A stretch of DNA of 64,000 nt, from the NCBI RefSeq assembly GCF_024679095.1, contig NW_026111669.1, positions 180,001-244,000 on the forward strand, given 5' to 3'. Below are positions 44,001-55,635 of the stretch, in pieces. The first letter of the stretch is position 1, and every line of letters begins with the position of its first letter. Source of the stretch: Eriocheir sinensis. Lineage: Eukaryota; Arthropoda; Malacostraca; Decapoda; Varunidae. Made by a program: the position numbers and the translations under genes. Below the pieces are notes generated by a model. It had not been told where the DNA came from and searched no databases. It saw only the letters and a list, made by a program, of their open reading frames with translations.

Positions 44001-44264
44001 GGGGGGGAGGGAAGGGGAGGGGAGGCGCCCTTGAGGCTCCTAGCGCCCTGCCCGGAATATCGCGGCGGTGCTCGTGTCATCGGCAATCAATAACACAGGT
44101 GGACACGCGGCCAGGCCAAGGGGCGCCGCGAGCCACTCCAGGGCGACACGATTGTTTCCGACGGTTCCAACCTTTACCGTCACGACACCTCCGTCCGGGC
44201 AAAAGAAAAAAAAAAAAAAACTCCACCCAGGTAAAGAAAAATAAAAAATCCACGTGGGACGACC
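44001..44264. other. Unique CpG-rich island
   Basis: GC-rich non-repetitive DNA; frames are open on both strands (43943-44308 +, 44040-44405 -). The end (44175-44195, ACACCTCCGTCCGGG) already resembles the tail of the SINE units that follow. Confidence 0.3.
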
Positions 44265-44985
44265 TCCGAGGACACGTGCTTGGCGGAGTGACTCAGGATG
44301 GAGACTAGGATGGAGGAGTGTTTCAGGGTTCGATACCGGTGAAAATTTACCTTCATACTCATTACACTGATTACCTCTCCCGTTACACCTCCACTCCGGG
44401 AACACGTGCTTGGCGGAGTGGCTCAGGATGGAGACACGATGGAGGAGTGTTTCAGGGTTCGATACCGGTGAAAATTTACCTTGATACTCATTACACTGAT
44501 TACCTCTTTCCCGTTACATCTCCACTCCGGGAACACGTGCTTGGCGGAGTGGCTCAGGAAGGACACTAGGATGGAGGAGTGTTTCAGGGTTCGATACCGG
44601 TGAAAATTTACCTTGATACTAATTACACTGATTACCTCTTTCCCGTCACACCTCCACTCCGGGAACACGTGCTTGGCGGAGTGGCTCAGGATGGAGACTA
44701 GGACGGAGGAGTGTTTCAGGGTTCGATACCGGTGAAAATTTACCTTCATTCCTATTATTAGTGATTACCTCTTTCACGTCACACCTCTGCCCGGGACGAC
44801 CTCCGATGAGACGTGCTTGGCGGAGTGGCTCAGCGTGGAGACTAGGGTGCAGGAGTGATTCAGGGTTCAATACCGCTGCAAATTTACCTTCGTTTCAATT
44901 ATTACTGATTACCTGCTTCCCGTCACGACCCCTTCGACCTCGGATGGATATTGAAGGTACACGTGCACGCCTGGGCGAGTGACTT
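44265..44985 (+). mobile_element. Tandem array of tRNA-derived SINE units, 5 copies
   Basis: A boxes (TGGCGGAGTGG, first copy GTGA) begin at 44281, 44411, 44542, 44674 and 44818, with periods of 130, 131, 132 and 144 bp. Each unit has a B box GGTTCGATACC (first at 44328-44338; the last unit is GGTTCAATACC), about 47 bp downstream. A shared tail follows (AAAATTTACCTTCATACTCA and CCACTCCGGGAACACGTGC). Lone relatives at 37490 and 45470 indicate a dispersed family. A tRNA gene cluster is excluded because the units lack a closing acceptor stem. Confidence 0.8.
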
Positions 44986-44995
44986 TTTCTTACAG

Positions 44996-45256
44996 TAAAG
45001 GAGGCAAAAAAAAGGTCAAAAAGGGCAAAAAAAGGTCAGGAAATGAAGAAATGAAAAAATCCCGCTGGTACAACTTTTATAAATAGTTGATAGCAGTAAG
45101 ATAGTTAGATATGTGGATATGTAAAGTAAATATGTAAAGGAGGCAAAAAAAAAGGTCAGAAAGAGCAAAAAAAGGTCAGGAAATGAAGAAATGAAAAAAT
45201 CCCTCTGGTATAACTTCTATAAACAGTTGATCGTAGTAATATAGTTAGATATGTGG
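44996..45256. repeat. 139-bp tandem duplication
   Basis: TAAAGGAGGCAAAAAAAA begins at 44996 and 45135. The copies share GGAAATGAAGAAATGAAAAA and GATAGTTAGATATGTGG-like ends. Confidence 0.9.
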
Positions 45257-45257
45257 C

Positions 45258-45350
45258 TTTTTTTTCTTTTTTTATAGCAGAGGAGACAATGCAAGGGCGT
45301 AAAAAAAAAAAATGATGGAAAAAAAAGCCCGCTACTTACTGCTCCTAAAT
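45258..45350 (+). mobile_element. Dispersed repeat (AGGAGACA...GCCCGCTACTTACTGCTCCT family)
   Basis: T-tract, then AGAGGAGACAATGCAAGGGC, an A-rich middle and GCCCGCTACTTACTGCTCCT. An inverted copy is 37769-37850. Partial + copies are at 37671-37720, 44980-45030 and 59459-59540. Class unknown. Confidence 0.6.
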
Positions 45351-45464
45351 AGTGACCCAATTATATGTCTTTCGTTCCCGACCCATTTTCAAACTTCCTG
45401 GCGGTAATAAAAGGACCTGCGTGCCTTCCGCCTTTTTTATCTTTTGGTACAGACGAAGGATGAG

Positions 45465-45560
45465 GCGTGTGGCGAAGTGGCTTAAAGTGCAAAGTTGAGT
45501 ATCTTGGGTCTGATCCCACTCTCGTTCACCCACGCCAAAGGTTCATATTCCCTTTCCTCC
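45465..45560 (+). mobile_element. Degraded tRNA-derived SINE head
   Basis: A box TGGCGAAGTGG at 45470-45480 matches the consensus. The B-box position holds GGTCTGATCCC (45507-45517), two or more changes from consensus. Spacing is about 37 bp. Confidence 0.4.
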
Positions 45561-45717
45561 TCACTCGTTTCATCGGACCCCTTATAAGTGACAAAAGGAA
45601 GGGTTGTGGATGACGAAAGGACAGGAAAAGACGAAATAGGGAATAAATATAAGAAACAATATGATAGCGAATTCGACTCTCCTTTTTTTAATTTGTTTGT
45701 CCTCTGATGTAAAGAAA

Positions 45718-45838
<121 letters not shown>

Positions 45839-45954
45839 AGAGAAAGAGAGAGGGACACAGAGCCTTGGGGAGAGCAGTACAAATGATACACTTACGAAGG
45901 AAACACAATTTCTCAGCCACTCAGACACATGCCAGGCTCGGTTAGGTACGAAGA

Positions 45955-46465
45955 CCACCACCACCACCACCACCACCACCATCATCACTACCACCACCAC
46001 CACCATCATCACTACCACCACCACAACCATCATCACCACCATCACCAACATCATCACTACCACTACCACTACCACCAACACCACCACTATCATTACCCTC
46101 TACAAGTCTACATCCATCATCACCATATAATCATGCATCATCCTTATTTTCATCATTACCATAAAGACAATCATCACCACCATCACCAACACTGTCACTA
46201 CCCTCTCTATCACCACCATCATCATCACCACAGAACGGCGCATCATCACTACCTTTCATCACACGACTACCACTTCAATACCTCATCACCACCACCACCA
46301 CCACCACCACTGTAACCACCACCAAGACCAACATAAAATCACTACCACCGCCAACACTATCACCATCAACATCAACAACTCCACTACCACCACCACTATC
46401 ATTCCACCTCCACCATCATTATCTCAACACCACCACCACGCATCATCTGGAAAGGCAAACTCTAC
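45955..46465. repeat. (ACC)n/(ATC)n trinucleotide array, ~500 bp
   Basis: CAC/CAT/CTA units with drift. Poly-His ORFs (45929-46315) and Val/Met ORFs on the other strand are artefacts. Confidence 0.95.
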
Positions 46466-46549
46466 TTGTCTATTTGTTTTTGTTCTTGTGTTTGTATTTG
46501 TTATCTCATTCTTCTTTCATAACAACAGGAATCAACGTGAACTTCTGCC

Positions 46550-46785
46550 CTCAAACCACCACCACCACCACCACCACCACCGCCTCACTATCATTATTAC
46601 CATCATCAAAATTCCTTCTTCTTCCTTGCTTCATAATCTCTCGTCACACATTATATTTATTTGCCTTCATTTTTCACTAACTCCAATTGTATATTTTCTC
46701 TCCTTCCTCATGCAATCCTTCTTCTGCACCCACTCCACTTACCCCTCTTCTTGTTTTTTTTTCCTCCTCCTCCTCCTCCTCCTCC

Positions 46786-46820
<35 letters not shown>

Positions 46821-46904
46821 CTCCTCCTCCTGGACATACGCAGGATAATTGTTCTTCCTATCACCTCTGCCATTAAGTGACCCGCGAGACTTCAACTCTT
46901 GTGA

Positions 46905-46952
<48 letters not shown>
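46550..46952. repeat. (ACC)n, (CCT)n and (CT)n patches
   Basis: ACC units at 46552-46582, CCT units at 46765-46832 and (CT)n at 46907-46952. Confidence 0.92.
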
Positions 46953-46953
<1 letters not shown>

Positions 46954-47263
46954 ATATGCTTAATGGGTCATCTTTTCTCCTCTATCTTCTCCCCTCCTCC
47001 TCCTCCTCCTTCTTCTCCTCCTCCATCTTCTCCTCTCCTCCTCCTTCTTCATCCTTTAATATATATTTCTTTGTTTATTTGTATGAACAGGAAAAACCGG
47101 AATAACAACACCAGCAAAGGAAAGAGAAAAAAATGACGCAACAACTCAAAACAAAAGATAAACAAAACAAAACAAATTATCAGCAAAACAAATAACAACA
47201 ACAACAATAACAATAATGATACTAACAACAATAACGATAAAAAACAATAGGGAAAATGAGTCC

Positions 47264-47331
<68 letters not shown>
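47264..47331. repeat. (GA)n microsatellite
   Basis: About 34 GA units, opposed to the (CT)n at 46907-46952. Confidence 0.97.
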
Positions 47332-47335
<4 letters not shown>

Positions 47336-47509
47336 GCCACCGCAATATACACTTAACGAGGTGGCCAACACGGAGAGATAAATGTGACTGGCAAATTGCA
47401 CGTCATCTGCACAAAATATTAACATACTCTGCCACACTGGACTCAGAGCGGACCATTAGCCTCCCCCCTCCACCTATTACGCTCCACTTGTCCTCCCTTT
47501 TGCGCCCTC

Positions 47510-49120
47510 TCTCCCTGTTCCCTCCATCTGGTTCCAATTCGTCCCCATTTACAGCTTCATTATCATCGCTGGCCTTCTCTCTTCCGTTTCCGTCCATGTA
47601 CTTTCAATTCCTGCCTATTTATCTTTATCATCACTCTTCCCCATTTATTATCCTTCTCTTTTCCTCCTCCCTTCATCTGGTTCCAATTCGTCCCCATTTA
47701 CAGCTTCATTATCATCGCTGGCCTTCTCTCTTCCTTTTCTATCCATGTACTTTCTATTCTTACCTATTTATCTTTATCATCACTATTTCCCATTTATTAT
47801 CCTTCTCTCTTCCTCTTTCCCCTCATCTGGTTCCAATTCGTCCCCATTTACAGCTTCATTATCATCGCTGCCCTTCTCTCTTCCTTTTCTATCCATGTAC
47901 TTTCAATTCTTACCTATTTCCAGCTTTATCATCACTTTTTCCCATTTATTATCCTTCTCTCTTCCTCTTCCCTCCATCTGGTTCCAATTTTTCCCCATTT
48001 ACAGCTTCGTTATCATCGCTGGCCTTCTCTCTTCCTTTTCCGTCCATGTACTTTCAATTCTTACCTATTTCCAGCTTTATCATCACTCTTTCCCATTTAT
48101 TATCCTTCTCTCTTCCTCTTCCCTTCATCTGGTTCCAATTCTTCCCCATTTACTGCTTCATTATCATCGCTGGCCTTCTCTCTTCCTTTTCCATTCATGT
48201 ACTTTAAATTCTTACCTATTTCCAGCTTTATCATCACTCTTTCCCATTTATTATCCTTCTCTCTTCCTCTTCCCTTCATCTGGTTCCAATTCTTCCCCAT
48301 TTACAGCTTCGTTATCATCGCTGCCCTTCTCTCTTCCTTGTCCGTCCATATACTTTAAATTCGTACCTATTTATCTTTATCATCACTCTTTCCCATTTAT
48401 TATCCTTCTCTCTTCCTCCTCCCCTTCATCTGGTTTCATTTATTTTCCATTTCCAACTTTATCACTGTGTCCCTATTACGCATCTCTTTTCGTTCTTATG
48501 GTCCTTCTTTCTTCCTCTTCCCTACATCTGGCTTCAATTTTTCTCCATTTCCATCTTCATCACTCTTCCTCTTTACTATCGTCCTCTTTTCTTCTCTTCC
48601 TTTCATCTGGTTTAATTTCTTTCCCATTTCCAGCTTCATCGTTACTCTTTTCCCTAATTCTTTCTTCCCCTTCCCTACATCTGGCTTCAATTTTTCTCCA
48701 TTTCCATCTTCATCACTCTTCCTCGTTACTATCGTCCTCTTTTCTTCTCTTCCTTTCATCTGGTTTAATTTCTTTCCCATTTCCAGCTTCATCGTTACTC
48801 TTTCCCCTAATTCTTTCTTCCCCTTCCCTACATCTGTCTTCAATTCTCCATTTTCAGCTTCATCACTCTTCCTCTTTACTATCGTCCTCTTTTCTTCCTT
48901 GCATTTGGTTTCATTTCTTTCCCATTTCCAGCTTCATCGCTACTCTTCCCCCTAATATGTCTTACTCTACCATTTTATTCTCCTTTTCTCTTCGTTTTCT
49001 ATCCATCTGGTTTCAATTCTTCTCTATTTCTGGCGTCAGCTTCACCTTTTACTCTTCCTCCTTTTGCGCACTACTCTTTTCTCATCGACCATCATCTCTT
49101 CCCCTTCCCTTCATCTAGTT
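47510..49120. repeat. Pyrimidine-rich satellite: ~75-bp monomers in 150-153-bp dimers
   Basis: CATCTGGTTCCAATT recurs at about 47525, 47674, 47824, 47975, 48126, 48277 and 48427 (149-151 bp). From 48521 a sister subfamily with CTACATCTGGCTTCAA recurs at 153 bp (48521, 48674, 48827). Each unit holds two related halves (CATCTGG... and CATGTACTTT... or CATCTGGTTTAATT). Periods near a multiple of three keep a 457-codon + frame open, low complexity and not a gene. Confidence 0.92.
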
Positions 49121-49302
49121 TCAGACCACCCTTTTTCCAGCTTCCCATAGAGGTCGCCCTTTGTCCGTGTATACCAATCCATATCCTCATTCCTTGGTGT
49201 CTCTTTCAATATACTTTCCCATTTTCCTCCTTCTTGTACCATCCTTATCCCGTCTATCCTCGTACAGTTTGTTGCTCCTTTTCCCACACGCCATAATTCC
49301 AT
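49111..49302 (-). CDS. Small unidentified ORF
   Basis: ATG at 49302 opens 63 codons of non-repetitive sequence (MELWRVGKGATNC, later EDMDWYTRTKGDLYGKLEKG). A TAA lies just upstream in frame. Charged and aromatic-rich, no signal peptide, no domain recognised. It abuts the satellite array. May be chance or a gene relic. Confidence 0.15.
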   Translation of the reverse strand: MELWRVGKGATNCTRIDGIRMVQEGGKWESILKETPRNEDMDWYTRTKGDLYGKLEKGWSETR

Positions 49303-49680
49303 AGTCACAAGGGTTTATGCACCTCTTCCACATCTCTTAAGGTACTTCCTGTTTGATCAACGTAAATGTATTGTCTTCCACTACAGTGACAAACCACATC
49401 CATGCAGGACTCCACTGACCTCAATCCTAACTCCATCCTTGTCTCGCAACTCCACATTCACAAGCTTTTACCTCGTGCAACCCTTCGACCTGTCTTCCAT
49501 AGCACTCACTGTCTGTTTGTTGACCCTAAAGCATTGTCCTCCACTACAGTGACAAACCACATCCATGCAGGACTACACTGAAATCAATCTTTACTACATC
49601 CTTGTACAGCAAACCAGCATTCACTGCCTTTAACTCCGCGCACCCCTCCCTCTCCTCCCCTTCCCTCTCCCTCATTTATC
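49303..49680. repeat. ~95-bp repeat, two copies 163 bp apart
   Basis: ATTGTCYTCCACTACAGTGA begins near 49370 and 49533 and continues CAAACCACATCCATGCAGGA in both, through CATTCAC at about 49459 and 49624. The intervening sequence is unique. Confidence 0.75.
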
Positions 49681-50450
49681 CTTCACTCTCCTCCTACTCT
49701 AAAAGACAGAAGACCTAACAAATCCGAACCATCTGTCCCCCTCCCCCTTTTATCCTTACAGACTTCTCTTCCCCCTCCAGCAAAAGACATTTTATAGACG
49801 TTTCACTCTCCTTCCTCCACATTCCCTTTCATCCTCGCTTCCCTTTTTTTCCCCTCTTCTCTCTTCCTCATTCCCTCTCAGCCACACTGCATGGGTTAGA
49901 TCCTTCTCCCTTTCTCTCTTAATCTTACCCTTGCAACATACGCCCCACTCCCTATCCTTTACGGCCCCTTCCACTCCTCTCCACTCACTCTCATTCCATC
50001 TCTTCTCTCCCTCGTCCCACCTCTCTACCCCACACTAGCTACATTCCTTTCTACCAGCCCGGTAACTCATTCTTCTTCTTCCTTCAGCTCATTCTCATGC
50101 TCCCTTCTTCACTCCCTCTTGTCTCCACCACACAAGGTTACATCTCTCCCTACTCCGGAAACACCTGTACTCCCTCCTCCTGTCCCTTCCCTCCGTCCCT
50201 TCTCTCACACCCTTCCCCCGTCCTATCCCTATGTCACCCTATCCCTTCCCTCCGCCCCTTCTCTCACACCCTTCCCACGTCCTATCCCTCTGTCCCTCCC
50301 CTCACACCTCCCCTCACTTGCTTCCCTACACCCCTTCCCTCACACCTTCCCTCTGTCCCTTCCCTCAACACCTTCTCTCCTCTTTTCCCTCCCTCCCTCC
50401 CTTCCCTCCCTCTCTCCCCCCCTCTGGCCGAGTCCCAGAACACACCGTTT
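49681..50450. repeat. Pyrimidine-rich DNA with a ~59-bp repeat
   Basis: CTCACACCCTTCCCMCGTCC begins near 50204 and 50263, and a looser copy follows near 50340. The rest is CTCCC-rich. Confidence 0.65.
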
Positions 50451-50580
50451 AACAAGAGGCTCCCCCTAAGGACAAATTTACGAGGGTATTCAGCGCGACA
50501 CCCGCGATCTGCCGGGAATACACGAGTTTGCTTTTTGCGGCTCTTAATGGCGGGCGACGCGTGGACACCGGCCGGGGGTA
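50451..50580. other. Unique CpG-rich island at a pyrimidine-to-purine switch
   Basis: A 130-bp non-repetitive stretch separates C/T-rich DNA on the left from G/A-rich DNA on the right. Frames are open on both strands. No paired splice sites. Confidence 0.3.
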
Positions 50581-51190
50581 GGTGGAGGAGGAGGAGGAGG
50601 AGGGAGAGGAGGGGAGAAAGAGTAGGAGAAGGAAGACAAAAGAAGGACGTGGAGTGGCAGGACAAGAAGGACGAGGAAGTGAAGGAGCAGGAGGATGTAA
50701 AGGACAAAAAGAAGGACGAGGAGAATGAGATGAAGGAAGACAAGGATGTGGAGGAGTAGGAGGAGTAGGAGGAAGAAAGATGAGGACAAGGAGAATGAAA
50801 AGAAAGAAAATAAATACGAGGATGTGGAGGAGCAGGAGAAGAAGGACAAGAGCGAGGAGAATGAAAAGAAAGAAGATAAGTACGAGGATGTGGAGGAGCA
50901 GGAGGAGAAGGAGGAGAACGAGGATAATTAGAAGAACAAAAAGAAGGATAAGAAAGTGGAAGAACAAGAGAAGTAGGAGGAAGAGAAAGAGGATAATGAT
51001 AAGAACAAAAAGGAGGACAAGGACGTAAAAGAACAAAAGGAGGAGGAGGACGAGGAGGAGAACAAGGATAATGAAAAGAACGAAGAGGAAGACAAGGACG
51101 AGAGAGGAGAAAGAAGAGGAGGAAGAGGCAAAAAAGCAAAACGGAATAGGTAAAAAGAAGAAACTAAAACACAAAACCAGAAGCCATAAC
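50581..51190. repeat. GAGGAA-rich DNA with ~66-bp units
   Basis: Blocks of GAGAATGAAAAGAAAGAA and GAGGATGTGGAGGAGCAGGA alternate near 50720-50925, spaced about 60-66 bp. Lys/Glu/Asp ORFs are artefacts. Confidence 0.7.
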
Positions 51191-51269
51191 CACAACTACC
51201 ACGCAATCACTACCACCACAACCACCACCACCACCACCACCAAAACAAACTCAACCAATGAAATCAAGT

Positions 51270-51480
51270 TCGCGGGGAGCGTGTCGCGGCTAGATCTTGG
51301 TGACGGAGGATCGCGGGGTGTCCCAATATATACTAGCAGAAGGGGCAGAAGGTGGTTTGATGGGTGGCGGCGGTGTCGAGTCGTGTCCAGCCGCCCAGCA
51401 CAAGCGTCTCTGCCCCGGCGTATAAGGGGCGTGGGAGGGGGCGGCCGGCTGTTAGCATGCAGGGACGAGGCGGCGTGTCG
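51270..51480 (+). promoter_or_regulatory. CpG-rich island with TATA- and GC-box-like motifs
   Basis: GCGTATAAGGGGCGTGGG lies at 51418-51435, followed by GGGGGCGGCC (51440-51449), in a unique CpG-rich stretch. The arrangement resembles a core promoter, but the GC boxes lie downstream of the TATA, and no gene is seen on either side. Confidence 0.2.
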
Positions 51481-51514
51481 TGCACAGCTAAGGCGGAGAG
51501 GGTGAGGAGGACAG

Positions 51515-51755
51515 GAGAGGGAGATGATGTGGAGGAGAAAAAAGAGAGAGGAAGAAGAGGAGGATATGAGCAGAGGACAAAAGAAGAGGAGGAAAGACGA
51601 GGAAAAGGACGTAAAAGGAAGACAGGGGGAGGACAGAAGAAGATGATGTGGAGGAAAAAAAAAGAAAAAGGAAGAAGAGGAGGATATGAGCAGAGGACAA
51701 AAGAAGAAGAGGAAAGACGAGGAAAAGAACGTAAAAGGAAGAAAGGGGAATGACA
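51515..51755. repeat. 120-bp tandem duplication
   Basis: AGGATATGAGCAGAGGACAA begins at 51561 and 51681, followed in both by AAGACGAGGAAAA and GTAAAAGGAAGA. Confidence 0.9.
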
Positions 51756-53640
51756 GAAGAGGGAGAAAAGGTGGAGGAGGAGGAAAGAAAAGAGAGAGGA
51801 GAGAAGAGGTTGATAGGGAAGAGGAGAGAAAATGAAGAAGACAAAAAAGAGGGAAGAAAGGAGGGGAGGAATAGGACATTGAAGGAAGAGGAGAAGAAAA
51901 GAAGAGAAGGAAAAGGACATAAAAGGAGAGAAGAGACAAAGGTGGAGAAGAAGGAAGAAGAAAAAGAATGAAGGACAAAGGAGAAGAAGAGGAGGAGGAA
52001 GACAAAAGAGCAGGAGGTCGTAAAAGAAAGAAGAGGAAGAAAGAAAAGAAGGAAAAGGTCAAAAAAGGCAGAATTTCAGAGAAGGAAGAGAAAGAGAAAA
52101 AAAGAAAGAAACGACAGAGGAGGAGCAAGGCAGAGAAGGAGAAAAAAACGAGGAGGAGAGAAAAGAAGGAAGAGGAAAGAGGAAAAGGACGAGGATGACA
52201 ATAGATACGAAAAAGGTGGTTGCTAGCTGTGAGGCCGCATGTAGGGGCGAAGAGGGACGAGGCGTGCAGACATACAAGGCAAAGGTAGAGGAAAGAAGGA
52301 ACGTGGTGGTGGTGGTGGTGGTGGTGGTGGTGGAGGAGAGGAGACATAGGAATACATAGGAAGAACAGACACCAGAAGACCTGTCGGGGTGTGTGAATGA
52401 GGAGACGGGGTGGAGGGGGGGGGGGGGGGCGTGATGCATGACGAAAAGGGAAAGAAAAAGCAAAACAATGGAAGGAAAATATAAAGGAAAAAGGAAGACA
52501 GGAGGAAGAAGGAAGGAAGGAAGGAAGGGAAGGAAAACACATGTGGGGGAAAGGAAAAAAAGAGGAAGAATTAAATGGGAAAAAACATGAAAGAAGAAAG
52601 AAAATGAAGGAAGAGAAAAAGACAGGGAGAGAAAATTAGAGACAAACAAAAAGGAAAAAAATATGAACATAGTGAAAAAAAGGGGAAAAAGAATGAGAGA
52701 AAAACAAAACAAATGTGAGTGTGACCGTGAGAGGGAGGAAGGAGGGAAAGAGAAGAGAAGAGGAGATAAGTGGGTCGTGGAAGATATAGAGGTGGAGACA
52801 GTGTCGTGATAGTGGAGGAGAAGTGGTCGTGAGGCAAGCCAGTGTTAGGAACGAAGGCGGTGGTGTGGAGGAGGAGGTGGAGTGGTAACAACAGAGGAAG
52901 GAAGAGATGAAGGAAGATGATAATAGAGGAGGAGGAAGGGGGCAGATAAGGAGGAGAGAAGAGAAAGAGAAGGATAGAATTGGATGAGGAAAACAGAGGA
53001 AAACGAAGAGAAGGCGAAGTAACAACGATGGAAAGGGGGAAGAAGGAAGGATGTGGAAGAGAGGAGGTAGAGAGGAGAAACAGTGGATTAAGAAAGAGCA
53101 ATGATAATGTGGAGGAAGAAGTGGAAGTGGAGGAGTACCAATGGAGAAGGAGAATCAAAATAAAGTGATGTGGAGTAAGTGGATCAAAAGAGGTGGAGGC
53201 CCTGAGGTGACTAAGTCTTGATGGAGGAGGTGGAGAAGTAAAGATGGCTTGATGGAGGAGGTGGAGAAGTGGGAATGTGGAGGGGGGGAGGGGGTCAAGT
53301 GGAGAGAAAGTGAGTAGAGTGACAGTGATAGAGAATGACACTTGATGGAGAAGGAGGAGGAGGAGGAGGAGGAGGAGGAAGAAGAAGAAGAAGAAGAAGA
53401 GGAGGGAGAATGTCAGTGGAGGAAAAAAAAAGACGAAGAGGAGAGAGATGATGAAAGAAGAAGTAGAGGAGAGGCGAAAAACGGTAATTGCGGAGAAGGA
53501 AAAAGAAGAAGAGAGGAAGAAGAGAAAAAAGGAAGAGAAGAAGAGAGGAGGTGGCAATAACACTAGTGAAGGAGGAGGAGGAGGAGGAGGAGGAGGAGGA
53601 GAAGGAGGTAGATGAAGAAAAGACCTGACATGAGATGGAG
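51756..53640. repeat. Long G/A-rich low-complexity domain
   Basis: It contains (GGT)n at about 52299-52333, a G-run near 52417-52429, a 36-bp duplication (GATGGAGGAGGTGGAGAAGT near 53220 and 53251) and GAGGAG/GAAGAA tracts at 53350-53400 and 53568-53605. - strand ORFs up to 448 codons are bias artefacts. Confidence 0.7.

Positions 53641-53641
<1 letters not shown>

Positions 53642-53727
<86 letters not shown>
53642..53727. repeat. (GT)n microsatellite, ~43 units
   Basis: Uninterrupted GT. Confidence 0.98.
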
Positions 53728-53906
53728 TAGGGCGCCGCCACGACACACGAGATATCAAGATGTCCCTCGGATAAGCCTGAAGTCGGCGGCGCAGGCGGAG
53801 GTGGTGGAGGAGCCGGAGGAGGAGGAGGAGGAGGGGGCGTGTTGAGGCTGCACTAAGACTCCCTCACTTCTTAGGGCGCATCTCTCTTATCTCTTAACAT
53901 TCCACA

Positions 53907-53910
<4 letters not shown>

Positions 53911-53937
<27 letters not shown>

Positions 53938-53993
53938 CCCAGGTCAAGTAGGCAGCAACAACACAAAAACAACGTCCTTAATTGAAGCGTCGC

Positions 53994-54072
<79 letters not shown>

Positions 54073-54116
54073 ACACACACACACACACGGACGCACGTAC
54101 ACACACACACACACAC
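53911..54116. repeat. (CT)n and interrupted (AC)n
   Basis: (CT)n at 53911-53936; (AC)n at 53995-54116 with TCAC, GTAC and GGACGC interruptions. Confidence 0.95.
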
Positions 54117-54227
54117 TTCCAGGTTCCGATTTACGAGACGTTCTAATCACGGGTGTTGCCGATTTACTCTCACGAACGAAAAACTGCATAACAGAACGAA
54201 TAATTTAAGTCAACTCCTCCCTCTTCT

Positions 54228-54381
54228 CTCCCTCCTCCTCCTCCTCTTCCTCCCTCCCTCCTCCTCCTCCTCTTCCTCCCTCCCTCCTTCTTCCTCCTCT
54301 TCGTCTCTTTTTTTAAATCTTTTTACCCCCAAGAAAATTGTTCCTGCTTGCTGATAACGAGAGGAAAAGAGAAAAAAGCAA

Positions 54382-54459
<78 letters not shown>
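54228..54459. repeat. CCT/CCCT tracts and (AC)n
   Basis: CCT-rich duplicates at 54228-54300; (AC)n at 54382-54459. Confidence 0.92.
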
Positions 54460-54463
<4 letters not shown>

Positions 54464-54529
54464 AAAAAAGCAAACAAACACACCCCATTCCCACGCTGAT
54501 CCTCGTTCTTTAATTTACTGACCTTACCC

Positions 54530-55560
54530 ATCCAAAGAGAAGGGGAAGGGGGGGGAGGGGGAGAGGAGATAGGAGAGGGAAGGAGAAGGGGAGAAGATAG
54601 AGATGGGTATGAGGGGGTGAGAGAGTACAAACAGGGCAGACACGGAGAAGGGACAGAGAGAAACAGCGATGGAACAGAATAAAGAAGAATGGAACGAAAA
54701 AAAAAAGAGGAAGGGAAGGAGAGGAAGAGGCAAAAGATGGGGTGGAGGAAAAGGAAAGAGGGATGGGATGAAGAAGGAAAGGAGGAAGAGGAACGCGGTG
54801 GAAGACTGAATAAGGGAGGACACGGATAGAGGAATGTGATGAAGAAGGATGAGAAGAGGAATGGGTGAAATACAGCGAAAGGGGACAAGGGGGAGAGGGA
54901 TAGGAGGAAGAAGGAAAGGAAGAAGAGGAACGCGGTGGAAGACTGAATGAGGGAGGACAGTGAGAGAGAGAGATAGGATGAAGAAAGATGAAAAGAAGAA
55001 GAATGGGTGAAAGACAGCGAAAGGGGACAAGGGGAGAGGGATGGGACGAAGATGGATTTGGAAAGAAGGAATACGATAGAAGATGGAAAGGAGACATGGG
55101 ACGAATAAGGATGTGGAAAGGAGGAACACAATGAATGACTGAAAGAAAGGAGAAACAGAGGACGAATAAGGATGTGGAAAGAAGGAACACAATGAATGAC
55201 AGAGAATGACTGAAAGAAGATGAATTAGAAAGATAAAAATTGAGGTGGAGGAAAACGGGGCACTGAGGAAAAGACTAAAATAAAGGGAATAAAAGAGATA
55301 ACTACGAAATGATGAGGAAGGACAGAGAAGAAAGGACAAGGAAGAACAGACAGGGAAGAAAGGAGAGAGAAGAAAAGACAAGGAAGAAAGGACACGGAAG
55401 AACGAAGAGAGGAGCTTCGAAGGGCAAGGGGAAGCTGTGAGCCGTGGAGAGGAGCTTTTTAGTGACGATGGCAGGGTGAGAGGGAAGATGGGCGGAGGTA
55501 GTGGAGTGAAGGGGAAGGGTGTGAGGGTGAGGAGTGGGGTGAAGAGGAACTAAGTGTAGG
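54530..55560. repeat. Purine-rich DNA with 137-bp and ~62-bp repeats
   Basis: GAACGCGGTGGAAGACTGAA occurs at 54791 and 54928 with long matching flanks (137 bp). AAGGAGGAACACAATGAATGA-like blocks recur near 55119 and 55181. A further copy of the first block lies at 57045-57096. No gene. Confidence 0.8.
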
Positions 55561-55635
55561 GGCGTTGGTTGGTGGAAAGGATGACGGGAAAAACTAACTC
55601 ACACAAAAAAAGTTAACTCCCATTATTTTCCTTCA

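Noticed and set aside
44281..44985. Cluster of tRNA genes
   Set aside because: A and B boxes match, but no acceptor stem closes the units and no anticodon arm is convincing; a SINE array fits better.
47745..49118. 457-codon + strand ORF
   Set aside because: Satellite with near-multiple-of-three period; low-complexity Ser/Leu/Phe. Kept only as a repeat observation.
50282..55381. Series of long - strand Ser/Pro/Leu ORFs
   Set aside because: The purine-rich + strand means few stops on the complement; frames overlap each other and lack domains.
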